Below are positions 7,500-16,430 of a stretch of DNA of 24,939 nucleotides, piece by piece. The position numbers and the translations under genes were made by a program. The stretch is from a virus, in the IMG/VR virus record IMGVR_UViG_3300025671_000487, positions 1-24,939 of that record; one strand, given 5' to 3'. How positions within the stretch are numbered: the stretch's first letter is position 1; every line of letters starts with the position of its first letter. Below the pieces are notes generated by a model that saw only the letters and a list, made by a program, of their open reading frames with translations, was not told the DNA's origin and searched no databases.

Positions 7500-8062
7500 G
7501 CATCGTCATCAATCAAGGCCATTACACCTTGTTGAAGACGGCGAAGACCGTCATTCGCGACAACTTCAACGCGGCGCGCACGGCGCTTGTCGGCGAAGGC
7601 GTCGACGACTATTTACCCGACGCCCGGCAAGACGGCGCGACGCTCAACGGTCGCAATGTGTACGTTTCGCAAGGCGACCGAATACCGCCGCAAGCGACGC
7701 AATACATCCTTTTAGCCGCGCGCAAGGTCGGCGAGCCGAAGAGGACCGCCGCGCTCGCCGTCGAAGATCAAGATTTCGAACTGGTCGTCTTGTGCGGCGT
7801 CAAGGGTTACGTCCTCGCCGCGTCGGGCAACGACCCGGCCCCGACGCCCGAAGATGCCGGCTGGCAAACCGCCGGCGTCCTCGAACAGATTGCGAGCTAC
7901 TGTTTGAGGCGTTACCTTTGCGCGGCGACCTCTTCGAGCGCGTACAACATAACGCCGACGGGGAGCGACCCGGTTCCGTACAATCGGCGCGACCCGGCGC
8001 GCTTCGCCTATACATCGCGGTTCACGGTTACTATGCGCGTCCTCGACGCAAGGGGATTATAG
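7496..8062 (+). CDS. Tail terminator/completion protein candidate
   Basis: A 188-aa protein whose ATG overlaps the previous stop (ATGA). It lies between the gp10-like neck gene and the tail tube gene, where lambda gpU-type terminators lie. The sequence has a helical N-terminus (LLKTAKTVIRDNFNAARTAL) and several beta strands in the middle (DFELVVLCGVKGYVL). It ends with a strand RFAYTSRFTVTMRVLDARGL like the last tube-facing strand of terminator proteins. The function is inferred from order and strand layout, not from a diagnostic motif. It would cap the tail tube and provide the joining surface to the head. Confidence 0.5.
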   Translation: MSIVINQGHYTLLKTAKTVIRDNFNAARTALVGEGVDDYLPDARQDGATLNGRNVYVSQGDRIPPQATQYILLAARKVGEPKRTAALAVEDQDFELVVLCGVKGYVLAASGNDPAPTPEDAGWQTAGVLEQIASYCLRRYLCAATSSSAYNITPTGSDPVPYNRRDPARFAYTSRFTVTMRVLDARGL

Positions 8063-9229
8063 ATGAGCGAGTCAAAACTAATCATTCCAGCGATCGGTAA
8101 AGTCCTCGCGAAGGTCGAATCGACCAGCGGCACGAAAGAGGCGCTTACCGATTCCGAAGCGGTCTTCTTTGAAGAGATCGAATGGCAATACGAAAGCGAC
8201 AACATTCAACGGTTGCCGCTTGCGCCAGAGCGACACGGCGTTCGATCGGTCGAGGGACCGACCCGAATCAGCTGGTCGGGCTCGACTGAAATGGCGTTGC
8301 CCGACCAGTTCGACACGGCGAGCGACGTTCCACATCCTGACGTCTGGTTGAAGTCTTGCGGCTTCGCGCGCGAGGACTTCAGTTCAGTCGCCCATGAAGT
8401 TTCGTTTTACGCCCTTCAATCGACGAACCATTCGAGCATTTCGTTCGAAGCCTACGAATACACCGCCGACGGCCTGGACGCCGATTACATTCAAGCGCGC
8501 GGCGCGCGTTGCGGTTGGGAGTTGTCGATTGTTGACGGCGAGCGCGTCAAACTCAACTTGACGGGCGGTCTTGCGACCGAAGCGGCGACGGCGTCGCAAA
8601 CCTATCAAGCGTCGACGAGCGAGTCGAAGGCCGTCACGTACTATACCGACAAGCCCTTCGTGGCGAATCGTGGGGTTTCGAGTGTCGAGCTGGTCAACCT
8701 GGTCAACGACGACGTCTTCGGCGGCGGTACGCCCGGTTCGCCCAGCGGCTTGTTTCAGGTCGTAAGCGCGACCTTCAACGGCAATATGGAACCCGAAGAG
8801 CAACGGGGCCTGGGCGCGTCGCGTAACCGACTCGGCGGCGCTGGCCCGGTTACAGGGACGATCATTATCGAAGAGGGCTTGATTAGCAACGCGAGCGCCT
8901 TCGACCCCTACGCCCTTCGACGCGACGCGACCCCGCTTGAATTTCGCTTCAAGATTGACCAGACCGACGCGACCGGCGACGACACTTTCTTCGCGGTCAA
9001 CGCCTACGTCCAGATCGTCGGCGTCAACCACACCGACGCCGGAAAGCGCCGGGTCTATGAGCTTGAAGTCGAGGTTAAATACCCTGAAGACGCGAGCGAC
9101 GGCGACCCGGCGGTCGGCGCGTCGCCGTCGCAAGTGTTTGACTACGCGGCGAACAATGGGCTTTACGTCGATATTACGCCGACGATCGTCGGGGTCTTCG
9201 CGATTACCTTTTACAGGGACGCCAGTTGA
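8063..9229 (+). CDS. Major tail tube protein
   Basis: A 388-aa, acidic, beta-rich protein directly upstream of the tail-assembly chaperone and tape-measure genes, which is the fixed slot for the tube protein in siphophages. Two similar-looking halves of strands are separated by a Gly/Ser/Pro loop (FGGGTPGSPSGLF, about residues 219-231). The C-terminal ~80 residues (GLYVDITPTIVGVFAITFYRDAS) may form an added surface domain. At 388 residues it is longer than minimal tube proteins (about 150-250 aa), in line with an Ig-like or decorating domain on the tube exterior. Its TGA overlaps the next ATG. Confidence 0.8.
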   Translation: MSESKLIIPAIGKVLAKVESTSGTKEALTDSEAVFFEEIEWQYESDNIQRLPLAPERHGVRSVEGPTRISWSGSTEMALPDQFDTASDVPHPDVWLKSCGFAREDFSSVAHEVSFYALQSTNHSSISFEAYEYTADGLDADYIQARGARCGWELSIVDGERVKLNLTGGLATEAATASQTYQASTSESKAVTYYTDKPFVANRGVSSVELVNLVNDDVFGGGTPGSPSGLFQVVSATFNGNMEPEEQRGLGASRNRLGGAGPVTGTIIIEEGLISNASAFDPYALRRDATPLEFRFKIDQTDATGDDTFFAVNAYVQIVGVNHTDAGKRRVYELEVEVKYPEDASDGDPAVGASPSQVFDYAANNGLYVDITPTIVGVFAITFYRDAS

Positions 9230-9630
9230 TGAGCTACTTCAAGAAACGCGAGCGCATCTTCGCCAGCCTGGACGCCGACCGCGTTGACCCGGCGACCTTC
9301 GTGCCTGAAAGCAAGGATCACCCTTGCTTTGTACTGGTCGCCGTCATCACGCTAGCAGGGGCCGAAGCGATGTCGGTACTTCAAGGCGACTCGCCAGCCG
9401 ACAACATTCGGGCTATGGCGAGCGGCGCGGCGGTCATCATCGAACGCCTCGAAGGGCGCTGGGATTACTATCCGGGCGGCGGCGCGGACTGGCCCCAACG
9501 TTGGGCCGACGCCGACCACGAAGGGCGTTGCGCCATGGCGCGCGAGTTCGCCGCCGAAGAGTTGGTCGCGCTCGCCAGCGCATCGCAACGCAAGACGACG
9601 TTGAGCGACGCCGAAAGAAAGGAATCGTAA
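9229..9630 (+). CDS. Tail assembly chaperone, short form (gpG-like)
   Basis: The 133-aa frame starts at ATG 9229, sharing its A with the tube gene's TGA. It lies between the tail tube and tape-measure genes. Chaperones here typically come as a short protein and a frameshifted long form that coat the tape measure during tail assembly. The protein is mostly helical: FKKRERIFASLDADRVDPATF, a middle Cys/Val strand, and a C-terminal helix EFAAEELVALASASQRKTT. The overlapping -1 frame stays open across its whole 3' half and continues to 9866, just four bases short of the tape-measure ATG. Confidence 0.7.
   Translation: MSYFKKRERIFASLDADRVDPATFVPESKDHPCFVLVAVITLAGAEAMSVLQGDSPADNIRAMASGAAVIIERLEGRWDYYPGGGADWPQRWADADHEGRCAMAREFAAEELVALASASQRKTTLSDAERKES
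9618..9621 (+). other. Candidate -1 frameshift site (A AAG)
   Basis: Near the stop of the short chaperone, the zero-frame codons are GCC GAA AGA AAG GAA TCG TAA. The P-site lysine tRNA on AAG can slide back one base to AAA. No canonical X XXY YYZ heptamer is present in the overlap, so the site is a weaker A-AAG type and remains a hypothesis. Confidence 0.4.
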
Positions 9631-9866
9631 GGGGCGTTCGCCTTATCAAGTCGGGGGCCGGGTCGGCGGTCGCCCGATGCGTTTCGCCCTTCGTGCTCTG
9701 GCATTTGAACTTACATGCCGACGTCGCGCCCGAAATGGGCGGCTTGATTCCATGGCGCAAAGGCGCATTATATGACCAGCCGGCGCGCGAGGTTCTCGCC
9801 CAGCGCGCGATTAGAGCGGCATGGAGCGACCTTCGGGCGAAGGATCGTAAAAAGCGTAAAGGGTGA
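9621..9866 (+). CDS. Frameshifted C-terminal extension of the tail assembly chaperone (gpGT-like)
   Basis: The -1 frame relative to the short chaperone adds about 81 residues if the ribosome shifts at A AAG 9618-9621, giving a fusion of about 212 aa. The segment contains LWHLNLHADVAPEMGGLIPW and ends in a basic helix (AIRAAWSDLRAKDRKKRKG), so it looks like real protein. Independent initiation is poorly supported: the only in-frame candidates are GTG 9693 and TTG 9705, without a Shine-Dalgarno. The chaperone long form normally binds the tape measure, whose ATG follows at 9870. Confidence 0.55.
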   Translation, partial: GIVRGVRLIKSGAGSAVARCVSPFVLWHLNLHADVAPEMGGLIPWRKGALYDQPAREVLAQRAIRAAWSDLRAKDRKKRKG

Positions 9867-9869
9867 TTT

Positions 9870-11783
9870 ATGGCCGGGTTCGACATCGTTGCAAACGTTA
9901 TGGTCGAGGGCCTGGACACTCTTCGCCGCCTTGTCGAGGTCTCGAAAGAGGTCGCCGACAAACTCGACAAAACCGCCGACAAACTCGCCGACGTTCGCGA
10001 AGAGGCCGAAGACGCCGCCGGCGCGGCGAAGAAAGCCGGCGACGCCGCCGAAGAGGCCGGCGAAAAAGCCGAAGATGCCGGCAATAAAACAAAGAAAGCC
10101 GGCGACAAGACGAAGCAAGCCGGCAAAGAGGCGAAGAGGGCAGGGGCCGACCTGGGCGAAGCCGCGTCGCAATTCCGCGCGATGGGGGCTTCGGGCACTT
10201 TCGCCGGCGATACGCTCGAACGCTTTAGCATCATTACCAGCGGCCCCATGGGCGCGGCAATCGGCGGCGCGATTGTAGGCATTGCCGGGTTGACCGCCGC
10301 CGCGCACGGGTTGACCGCCGCCATTAACGCCGGCATCGAAACAAATCAGGAGTATACGCGGCAATTCGGCACACTCAAAAGTGAGCTAAACAAGACGCTC
10401 GCGATCTTCGGGCATATCATCCTTGACGTCATCGACTTTGGAAAAGTCCTTGACGAAAGCTCGAAGAAACTCAAAGAGTTCAACAAGGGCGCGGTTAAAG
10501 ACAGCAGTGGGATCGCCGACGCGCTTCGGTCGGTCTTGTCGGGCGTTGTTCAGGTCATCAAATTTATCGGCAACGCGGTTCTAGGCATTTCCGGCGCGTT
10601 TGAGATCGTCGGCGTCGGTCTTGCGGCGCTGGGCGTCGCCGTCGTCGATACGCTTCAAACCTTGCCGCTTTATGCGTCAATCGCGATGACGAAGTTTTCA
10701 AAGGTCATTCGCGACGGCTTCGCGTCGGCGCTTGAATCGATCGGCTTGCCGACGACCGTCGTTGATCAGGTCTTAGGGTCAGAGTCCGAATTTCAAGCCC
10801 GAATGGGCGAGCTTCGCAAGGCTGGCCGCGCAAGCATCGCCAGCGCCGACGCCGCGAAAGCGGGGATTAAAGCCGACTTCGACGCGATCTTTAGTCGGTT
10901 TGAAGCCTTCAACAATCGAATGGACAACTTGATCGCGAAGCTTGCGGCGGATCGCGGCAAGGCGGTCGGCGTCGAGCTCGACCGCGATCCGACGGGCGGC
11001 GGCGTCGCGCCGGGCGACCAGGTCGCGCCCGAACGCATTTCGGTCGGTCTAGGTCTCGGCGAACTCGCGATCCGGCGGTCGCTTCAGATCGCCGAAATGC
11101 GAAAGCAAAACGAAAAAGACTTCGCCGAAATCAACGCACTCGCAACTGAAGCGATGCGAAAACTAAAAGCGATAGGCGATCAAACGCTTCAAAGCGAAGC
11201 GCGAAAGCGCGAACTCGACAAGATAAGCAAGGCGACCGAAGATCTTAATAAGCGCCTCGACGCCGCCGACGAAGCCGCGAAAGACCTCGCCGTCGGTTCA
11301 TTGAGTCAATTAGGCTCGTCAATTATGCAAACTATGGGCGCGTTTACCGTCGGCGCGTCGAGCCTTCGAGACTTCGGCGACGCTATGGCCGACCTAGCCG
11401 CGCGCATCGCTTCAGACTTCGGGTCGTTGTTCATCAAACTAGGGGCCGGCTTCGTCATTACGCCCGGCTCGCAAGCCCTGGGCGCTGGCATGATCGCCGC
11501 CGGTCTGGGCTTGCAATTTCTTTCGGGCATATTGGGCGCGAAGGGTAGCGCAAACGCCGGCGGCGGCGGCGGCGGCGGTCGAGCGGCGGCGGCATCGACC
11601 GACAACAGTATCGCGCGCGAGGTCAGTCGGTCGCTTCGACCTTCGGGCGACGACGGGCCGGCGATTACGAACATCGAAGTCGTCATCGGGGGCCGGTCGA
11701 TTCAACCCGAAATGGTCGGCATTATCGACGACATCGTTCGTCAACGACGGTCGCGCTATTTGGGCCGGCGAGCGGGGATTTAG
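9870..11783 (+). CDS. Tape measure protein
   Basis: A 637-aa protein with AAAGGG just upstream. Residues about 25-110 are an almost uninterrupted Ala/Glu/Lys heptad helix (KTADKLADVREEAEDAAGAA, in part), followed by hydrophobic Gly/Ala-rich segments near 125-157 and 225-262. Another hydrophobic Gly-rich region lies near 520-550, and a seven-Gly run follows. These features and the position after the chaperone define a tape measure, which fixes tail length and forms a membrane channel during DNA entry. At roughly 1.5 angstrom per residue it predicts a tail near 95 nm, a moderate siphovirus tail. No peptidase or transglycosylase motif is visible. Confidence 0.92.
   Translation: MAGFDIVANVMVEGLDTLRRLVEVSKEVADKLDKTADKLADVREEAEDAAGAAKKAGDAAEEAGEKAEDAGNKTKKAGDKTKQAGKEAKRAGADLGEAASQFRAMGASGTFAGDTLERFSIITSGPMGAAIGGAIVGIAGLTAAAHGLTAAINAGIETNQEYTRQFGTLKSELNKTLAIFGHIILDVIDFGKVLDESSKKLKEFNKGAVKDSSGIADALRSVLSGVVQVIKFIGNAVLGISGAFEIVGVGLAALGVAVVDTLQTLPLYASIAMTKFSKVIRDGFASALESIGLPTTVVDQVLGSESEFQARMGELRKAGRASIASADAAKAGIKADFDAIFSRFEAFNNRMDNLIAKLAADRGKAVGVELDRDPTGGGVAPGDQVAPERISVGLGLGELAIRRSLQIAEMRKQNEKDFAEINALATEAMRKLKAIGDQTLQSEARKRELDKISKATEDLNKRLDAADEAAKDLAVGSLSQLGSSIMQTMGAFTVGASSLRDFGDAMADLAARIASDFGSLFIKLGAGFVITPGSQALGAGMIAAGLGLQFLSGILGAKGSANAGGGGGGGRAAAASTDNSIAREVSRSLRPSGDDGPAITNIEVVIGGRSIQPEMVGIIDDIVRQRRSRYLGRRAGI
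11559..11579 (+). repeat. GGC microsatellite encoding a seven-glycine run
   Basis: Six GGC codons plus GGT in the tape measure form a simple tandem repeat. It separates the last hydrophobic segment from the C-terminal part of the protein, likely a flexible linker and a site prone to slippage by whole codons. Confidence 0.85.
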
Positions 11784-11786
11784 ACC

Positions 11787-12671
11787 ATGTCAGACTTTAC
11801 GCGATGCGCGTTCAGCTTGCCCTATAAGGTGACGACGGCGACTCAAATCAGGTTGACGTTGACGAACTCCGCGATCGGCGCGACGACCGTAACGGCGACG
11901 GCGGCGATCGGCACATATTATAACGACCTGGACGTCTCCGGTGTTGTGCTCGGCGTCAACCTGCTTCGACACTTGCTCGACCAGCTAGCCGCCGAAGAGG
12001 CTATCGCCGGCACGAACGGCACGTATATTTTAGTTCTTCAGTCGGGCGACTATCGGGGCCGGTACACAATCCAGCGCACACAAGGCGACGCCGCCGACAA
12101 TGTCGCGAGCCTCGAAATCCTCGCCGGCGGCGAGGTCACGATGCAAACCTTCGGCTATACCTCGACCGCGCCGACGCCGACCAGCGGCACGGCGAACCCG
12201 GCGGTCTTCGAAGCGCCGAACCGCGCCGCCGGTCATTGGATCATCGACGACTATCCGGGCTTATGCGCTGGCGATGAAGAGGTCTTCGAAACGACCGTCT
12301 TATCGGCGACCTCGCCCGACGGCACGACCGCGCGCGATACATACGGCGACGTAACGCGAAAGACGATTATGTTGATGACCTTGCCGGCGGCGAGCGTCTT
12401 TCGGTATTGGACCGACGACGCCGACTTCGCGTCGGGTTTGGGTTGCGCGACGGGCGACCCTAACGCCAGCCTGGACGAACTTCGGCGGCTATGGTCGAGG
12501 CTCGACGCCGACGTCTATTGTCGATATACGCCGAACATCGGTTCGATCTCGACCTTCGTTCAACTTCAACCCGGCGCGCGCGACGAATGGCTCGCGCGTT
12601 TGCCGGCTGAACGTGTTTCGTCGAACCCCTTGCTCTACGATGTGACCTTAACCGCTTTCGTGGTGAGCTAA
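11787..12671 (+). CDS. Distal tail protein candidate
   Basis: A 294-aa, beta-rich, acidic protein starting three bases after the tape-measure stop. The gene after the tape measure usually encodes the distal tail ring (Dit-like) that joins tube and tail tip. The N-terminal part is Thr/Ala-rich with short strands, followed by YILVLQSGDYRGRYTIQRTQ. The C-terminal half is more compact, with VFRYWTDDADFASGLGCATG and LRRLWSRLDADVYCRYTPN and five Cys overall. No diagnostic motif is recognised, and the assignment comes from order. Its TAA shares an A with the next ATG. Confidence 0.45.
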   Translation: MSDFTRCAFSLPYKVTTATQIRLTLTNSAIGATTVTATAAIGTYYNDLDVSGVVLGVNLLRHLLDQLAAEEAIAGTNGTYILVLQSGDYRGRYTIQRTQGDAADNVASLEILAGGEVTMQTFGYTSTAPTPTSGTANPAVFEAPNRAAGHWIIDDYPGLCAGDEEVFETTVLSATSPDGTTARDTYGDVTRKTIMLMTLPAASVFRYWTDDADFASGLGCATGDPNASLDELRRLWSRLDADVYCRYTPNIGSISTFVQLQPGARDEWLARLPAERVSSNPLLYDVTLTAFVVS

Positions 12672-14932
12672 TGCCGCGCTACTTACATGCAATCAAGGTC
12701 GAGGGCCTGGGCGACGTCGAAGCATCGACCGCAACCGACAAGCGATATCGCATCGGCTACGGGCGCGCGCTTATGGACAATGCATCAAGCGCCGACCCCG
12801 ACGGCTTGCTCATCGACGGCTTGTTGATGTGGCCTTCGGAGTTGAGCGCCGACGTGGACTTTCGCGAAGGGTCGTCGAGCTTGTCTTCGCAATCGTTCAG
12901 CCTTCGGGCGACGACGACGACGCGAGGTCTATTCTATAGGCTTCGACACGCTCTCAGCGCCCGTCTAACGGCTTCGATGACGGCGACGCAAACAAGTATC
13001 ATCGTCGATACGGGAAGCCTTGACGGCGCGTATACGCTCGAACGCGAGCGCATCGACATAGACGGGTCAACACAAACGCCGGTCGTCGGCGGCTTCAGTT
13101 ACACTTGCGCGCGCGGCGCGCTGGGCACACTCGCCGCCGCGCACGGCATCGACACAACCGACGACGTCGAACTGTACGCGACGCTACACACACTCGCCGG
13201 GCGGCTGGTCGAGCTGGTACGCATTCCGCTTGATGCGTCGAGCGTCTATACCGAAGAGGTCGTCTTATGGTCGGGCGTATTGCGCGAGGTTTCGACCGGC
13301 GACACGGGCCTAACGATAGACCTCGAAGTCGATAGCTTGCTAGGTCTGGTCGAAGAGCAACGCATCTTAACCGACCGCTTTCAAGGCGAAATGTCGGGGG
13401 CCTGGTTAGACCCTGAACGACCGCGCCTCGACCGGCTGGGCTTTAACATCGTCGCCCAGCGCGCGCCGGCGGCCGGGTCGGGCGTTTCGAGCGACCCGGT
13501 TCAAGCGCTATTCATGGTCGGCGAAGACTTCGTCGCGCGAGGCACTTACGACCTGGTCGAGCGCGGCGCGGCGATTCAAGTCAACGTCTTAGCCGATTCG
13601 CAAGTCTTCGCCGGCAAGCCCTTACCCGACGACCTGGGCGTCTATACGAAAGCGCCGGCGCGCGAGGTCTTCACGACGCGCGCCGACGCGCCGTCTAACG
13701 TAGACCTCGCCAGCGTATCGACGAACACACTTCCCTTGTCGAAACACCCGGGCAAGCTCATTCTACAGCTTCTCACGACGACGCTAAACAACGACGCCGC
13801 CGGCAACAACGGCGCGTATGACACGGGAATCAACGCTCTCGCCGGTCGCATTCCGGCGAGTCTGGTCGATATCGACGGGATCGTTCGATGGGGCGACGAA
13901 GTCGGCGTTACCTTCGATGCGCTTTACCTGGGCGTCGAAGAGGGCGGCCGGCCCCTGGGCGAGGTCATTCGCGAGCTGCTAACGCCCTTGCTTAGCGCGC
14001 TGGTCGCGACGCGCGACGGCAAGTTGACGATCGTTCGGCTTCGCGACGCCGCCGAATACGGCTCGACGACGACGCTTGCACAATCGCAAGTGCGCGCCGC
14101 CCAGATCACGCACACTCGAAACCTCATCGACGCGGTCGACCGGGTCGAGCTCGAATACAATGTCGAGCCCGGCATCGACCCCGATGTCGTCAACGCAACC
14201 GACACGGTCAAGTTCAAGCGCCAGCCGCCGGGCGAGTCCTCTTCGATGAGCCTTCGCCTTGCCGGCGTTCGACGGCGCGACATCGCGACGCAAGTCGTAC
14301 AAACGATCATTCAACGCTATCACGACCCGATTCCGGTCCTCTTCGTCGAAGTCTTGCCGACGGTCGAGCTAGAGCTGGGCGACATCGTTCGCGTAACACA
14401 CGACAAGATACCAGCCGGCGACGGGTCGAGGGGCCGGACAAGCGCGGCGATGCTTGTCGCCAGTCGGCGCGAGGCGTTCAGCGGCGCGCCCGGCGAAATG
14501 GGCGAACACGTCTTCGTTTACGGCTTGCTCGACGTGTCGTTGATTCATCCTCGCGACGGCTGGATCGCGCCGTCGGGCATTGTTCAGGCGAGCCCGACGC
14601 CGACCTCGACCGTTTTTACGATCGGCGTCAACGACTTTACCGAAGTCGGGTCGGGGCCCTTCGACGCCGACATTGAAGGCTTCGCCGTCGGCGATGCTAT
14701 CGACATCCTCGACGAATTTGGTACGCCGGTCGATACGGGCTTGTTCATTCAAGGGATAAGCGGCAACCAGATCACGTTGACCGTTGCGGCGAGCCCAGCG
14801 CCCAGCGCCGGCGACATCATTCGCCCGTCGGCGTATTCTCAATGTGTGTCGAGTCAACAAGACGACTGGACCTTCGTCGCCGACGCCGACGACCAGCTCG
14901 CGAGCGACGACCCGAAGACCTATCGGAGTTGA
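12671..14932 (+). CDS. Tail hub / tail-tip baseplate protein
   Basis: At 753 aa this is the largest tail-tip protein here, starting inside the previous stop. It is beta-rich with repeated Asp/Thr/Leu patterns. The segment around residues 415-460 (LGEVIRELLTPLLSALVATR, then DGKLTIVRLRD) recalls the hub domain of phage tail proteins (gp27-like or lambda-gpJ-like), where a helical stretch precedes a strand pair reading test data of the membrane side. The C-terminal ~120 residues (VQASPTPTSTVFTIGVNDFTE onward, in part) look like a separate beta domain. It would form the central ring or cone at the tail tip and pass DNA. No catalytic motif is visible. Confidence 0.6.
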   Translation: MPRYLHAIKVEGLGDVEASTATDKRYRIGYGRALMDNASSADPDGLLIDGLLMWPSELSADVDFREGSSSLSSQSFSLRATTTTRGLFYRLRHALSARLTASMTATQTSIIVDTGSLDGAYTLERERIDIDGSTQTPVVGGFSYTCARGALGTLAAAHGIDTTDDVELYATLHTLAGRLVELVRIPLDASSVYTEEVVLWSGVLREVSTGDTGLTIDLEVDSLLGLVEEQRILTDRFQGEMSGAWLDPERPRLDRLGFNIVAQRAPAAGSGVSSDPVQALFMVGEDFVARGTYDLVERGAAIQVNVLADSQVFAGKPLPDDLGVYTKAPAREVFTTRADAPSNVDLASVSTNTLPLSKHPGKLILQLLTTTLNNDAAGNNGAYDTGINALAGRIPASLVDIDGIVRWGDEVGVTFDALYLGVEEGGRPLGEVIRELLTPLLSALVATRDGKLTIVRLRDAAEYGSTTTLAQSQVRAAQITHTRNLIDAVDRVELEYNVEPGIDPDVVNATDTVKFKRQPPGESSSMSLRLAGVRRRDIATQVVQTIIQRYHDPIPVLFVEVLPTVELELGDIVRVTHDKIPAGDGSRGRTSAAMLVASRREAFSGAPGEMGEHVFVYGLLDVSLIHPRDGWIAPSGIVQASPTPTSTVFTIGVNDFTEVGSGPFDADIEGFAVGDAIDILDEFGTPVDTGLFIQGISGNQITLTVAASPAPSAGDIIRPSAYSQCVSSQQDDWTFVADADDQLASDDPKTYRS

Positions 14933-14936
14933 GGCA

Positions 14937-16430
14937 ATGGCATTCAAAAAGCTAGACAGCGCGGCGGTTGACTCGACCTTAATGCGACCCGTCGACGCCT
15001 TCGTCGCGCAAGGTATGGACGCGAACGTTCGCGCGGCCTGGACGTCGCGCGGTCGAGGCGCTGGTAAGTCATTCGGGGCCGATAAGCGCCCGACGCTCGC
15101 AAGCGCGACCGTGTCTTGCATACCGCTTACGCCGTGGCTTGTGTCGCCGGGCTGTACCGAAATCACTTGCAAACTTCGAGGGCTCGCGACCGGCGACGGG
15201 GCCGGCGGCACGGCGCTTTATCTTCGGCTTATGGCGCAAACGCTGGGCGGCACGATTTATGACGACCTCGACAACGCGACGATCCTTGACGACGCCAGCG
15301 CCCAGGAAAAGGAATTGACGATTGACGTCGCCGCGCTCGAAGGTCAAGTCGTCATCATTTGGCTTGTTTATCAATCTGAACTGAACACGGGCTCGACGGC
15401 GACCGACGTTCGGCACAATACGGACATAGACGGTTTCGGCTATAAGCTCGACCTGGGCAATACCATCGGCGCGACCTTCGACGACTCGAAACGCTGGCAA
15501 CTGACGATTAGCGAGGACTCAAGCGGTTCGACGCCCGAAGAGGCTTATAGCTATCCGGGGCCGTCAATGATCGTCTATGATGCCGGATCAAACATCGTCT
15601 ATGTCTTGCCGCGTCTAAATGGCCGGTTGCTCGACTATCATACCTTTCAAGCGACGATCGTCGAGCTAGGTCGCTTCGAACTTTACGGCTGGTCGTTGAC
15701 CGAAACGACATTGACCGAACCGGCGGCGTTGACCGACGCCCTTCGCCCGGCGAGTGTGCCGCGCGCCCGGTCTTTTTCCGAAATCTATCGGCGCGAAAGG
15801 GCGCTCGCCGCCGAACGTACGCGCGTCGTGTCGGTCGGGGGCTCGCCCGACTTCGAGGACAACGGGCGGCGATGGGGCTTCGCCGATACCGCCGACCCCG
15901 ACGCGAATGCAATCGAAGCCTATCAAGCGCTGGGCGGCGAGTTGCCGACGTATCGCGTCAACAGCGCGACGGCGACGCTTGTCTATCGCCGTCGCTATAG
16001 GGTTCTCGCGCTGGTCGCCGGCGTCACAATGGCCGAAGGCGCGCATATGGGCGCGTCGCTCGACATACGGATCGCCGACCTGGGCACGGGCAACACACAT
16101 CAACCGACCGTAACCGGCAACGCCGTCGAGGTTACGCCGCTTCGTTGGTTCGAAGGCAACCAGATCGCAAGCTCCGATCGAATTTGGATCGAGTTCGACA
16201 CGGGTCATCACCTCGACGGTTCGTGGCTTTACGACGACGTCGTTAACGGAAAGCATGGTTTACGCTTGCTCGACGGCACGTTCGAAGAGGCGAGCCCAGC
16301 GGCATCAACGGCGACGCGCGTTATTCAGGTTCGCGTCCAGGTCGACCAGCTCGACGAACTCGAATACAACGTCGATTCCGTTCGGTTCTATTTTCCGGCA
16401 TGTACGACGCTCGTCGATGAGGGGTTCTAA
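14937..16430 (+). CDS. Tail-tip/minor tail protein of unknown family
   Basis: The 497-aa reading uses ATG 14937, four bases after the hub stop with GGAG at 14925-14928; the longer upstream frame lies inside the hub gene and is a shadow. The protein is beta-rich with many Thr/Asp/Gly residues and repeated IDG/LDG turns. It includes TALYLRLMAQTLGGTIYDDL and a stretch of aromatic-rich strands near 390-450. I do not recognise a family. The position between hub and the small fibre-like genes suggests a tail-tip or fibre-attachment component. The next ATG overlaps its stop. Confidence 0.6.
   Translation: MAFKKLDSAAVDSTLMRPVDAFVAQGMDANVRAAWTSRGRGAGKSFGADKRPTLASATVSCIPLTPWLVSPGCTEITCKLRGLATGDGAGGTALYLRLMAQTLGGTIYDDLDNATILDDASAQEKELTIDVAALEGQVVIIWLVYQSELNTGSTATDVRHNTDIDGFGYKLDLGNTIGATFDDSKRWQLTISEDSSGSTPEEAYSYPGPSMIVYDAGSNIVYVLPRLNGRLLDYHTFQATIVELGRFELYGWSLTETTLTEPAALTDALRPASVPRARSFSEIYRRERALAAERTRVVSVGGSPDFEDNGRRWGFADTADPDANAIEAYQALGGELPTYRVNSATATLVYRRRYRVLALVAGVTMAEGAHMGASLDIRIADLGTGNTHQPTVTGNAVEVTPLRWFEGNQIASSDRIWIEFDTGHHLDGSWLYDDVVNGKHGLRLLDGTFEEASPAASTATRVIQVRVQVDQLDELEYNVDSVRFYFPACTTLVDEGF

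Noticed and set aside
9437-10336. 299-codon antisense frame over the chaperone and tape measure
   Set aside because: Ala/Pro/Ser low-complexity mirror of the tape-measure heptads; no start signal.
14784-14936. Longer upstream start for the 497-aa tail protein
   Set aside because: The extension is Arg-rich shadow sequence inside the hub gene; ATG 14937 follows the hub stop and has GGAG upstream.
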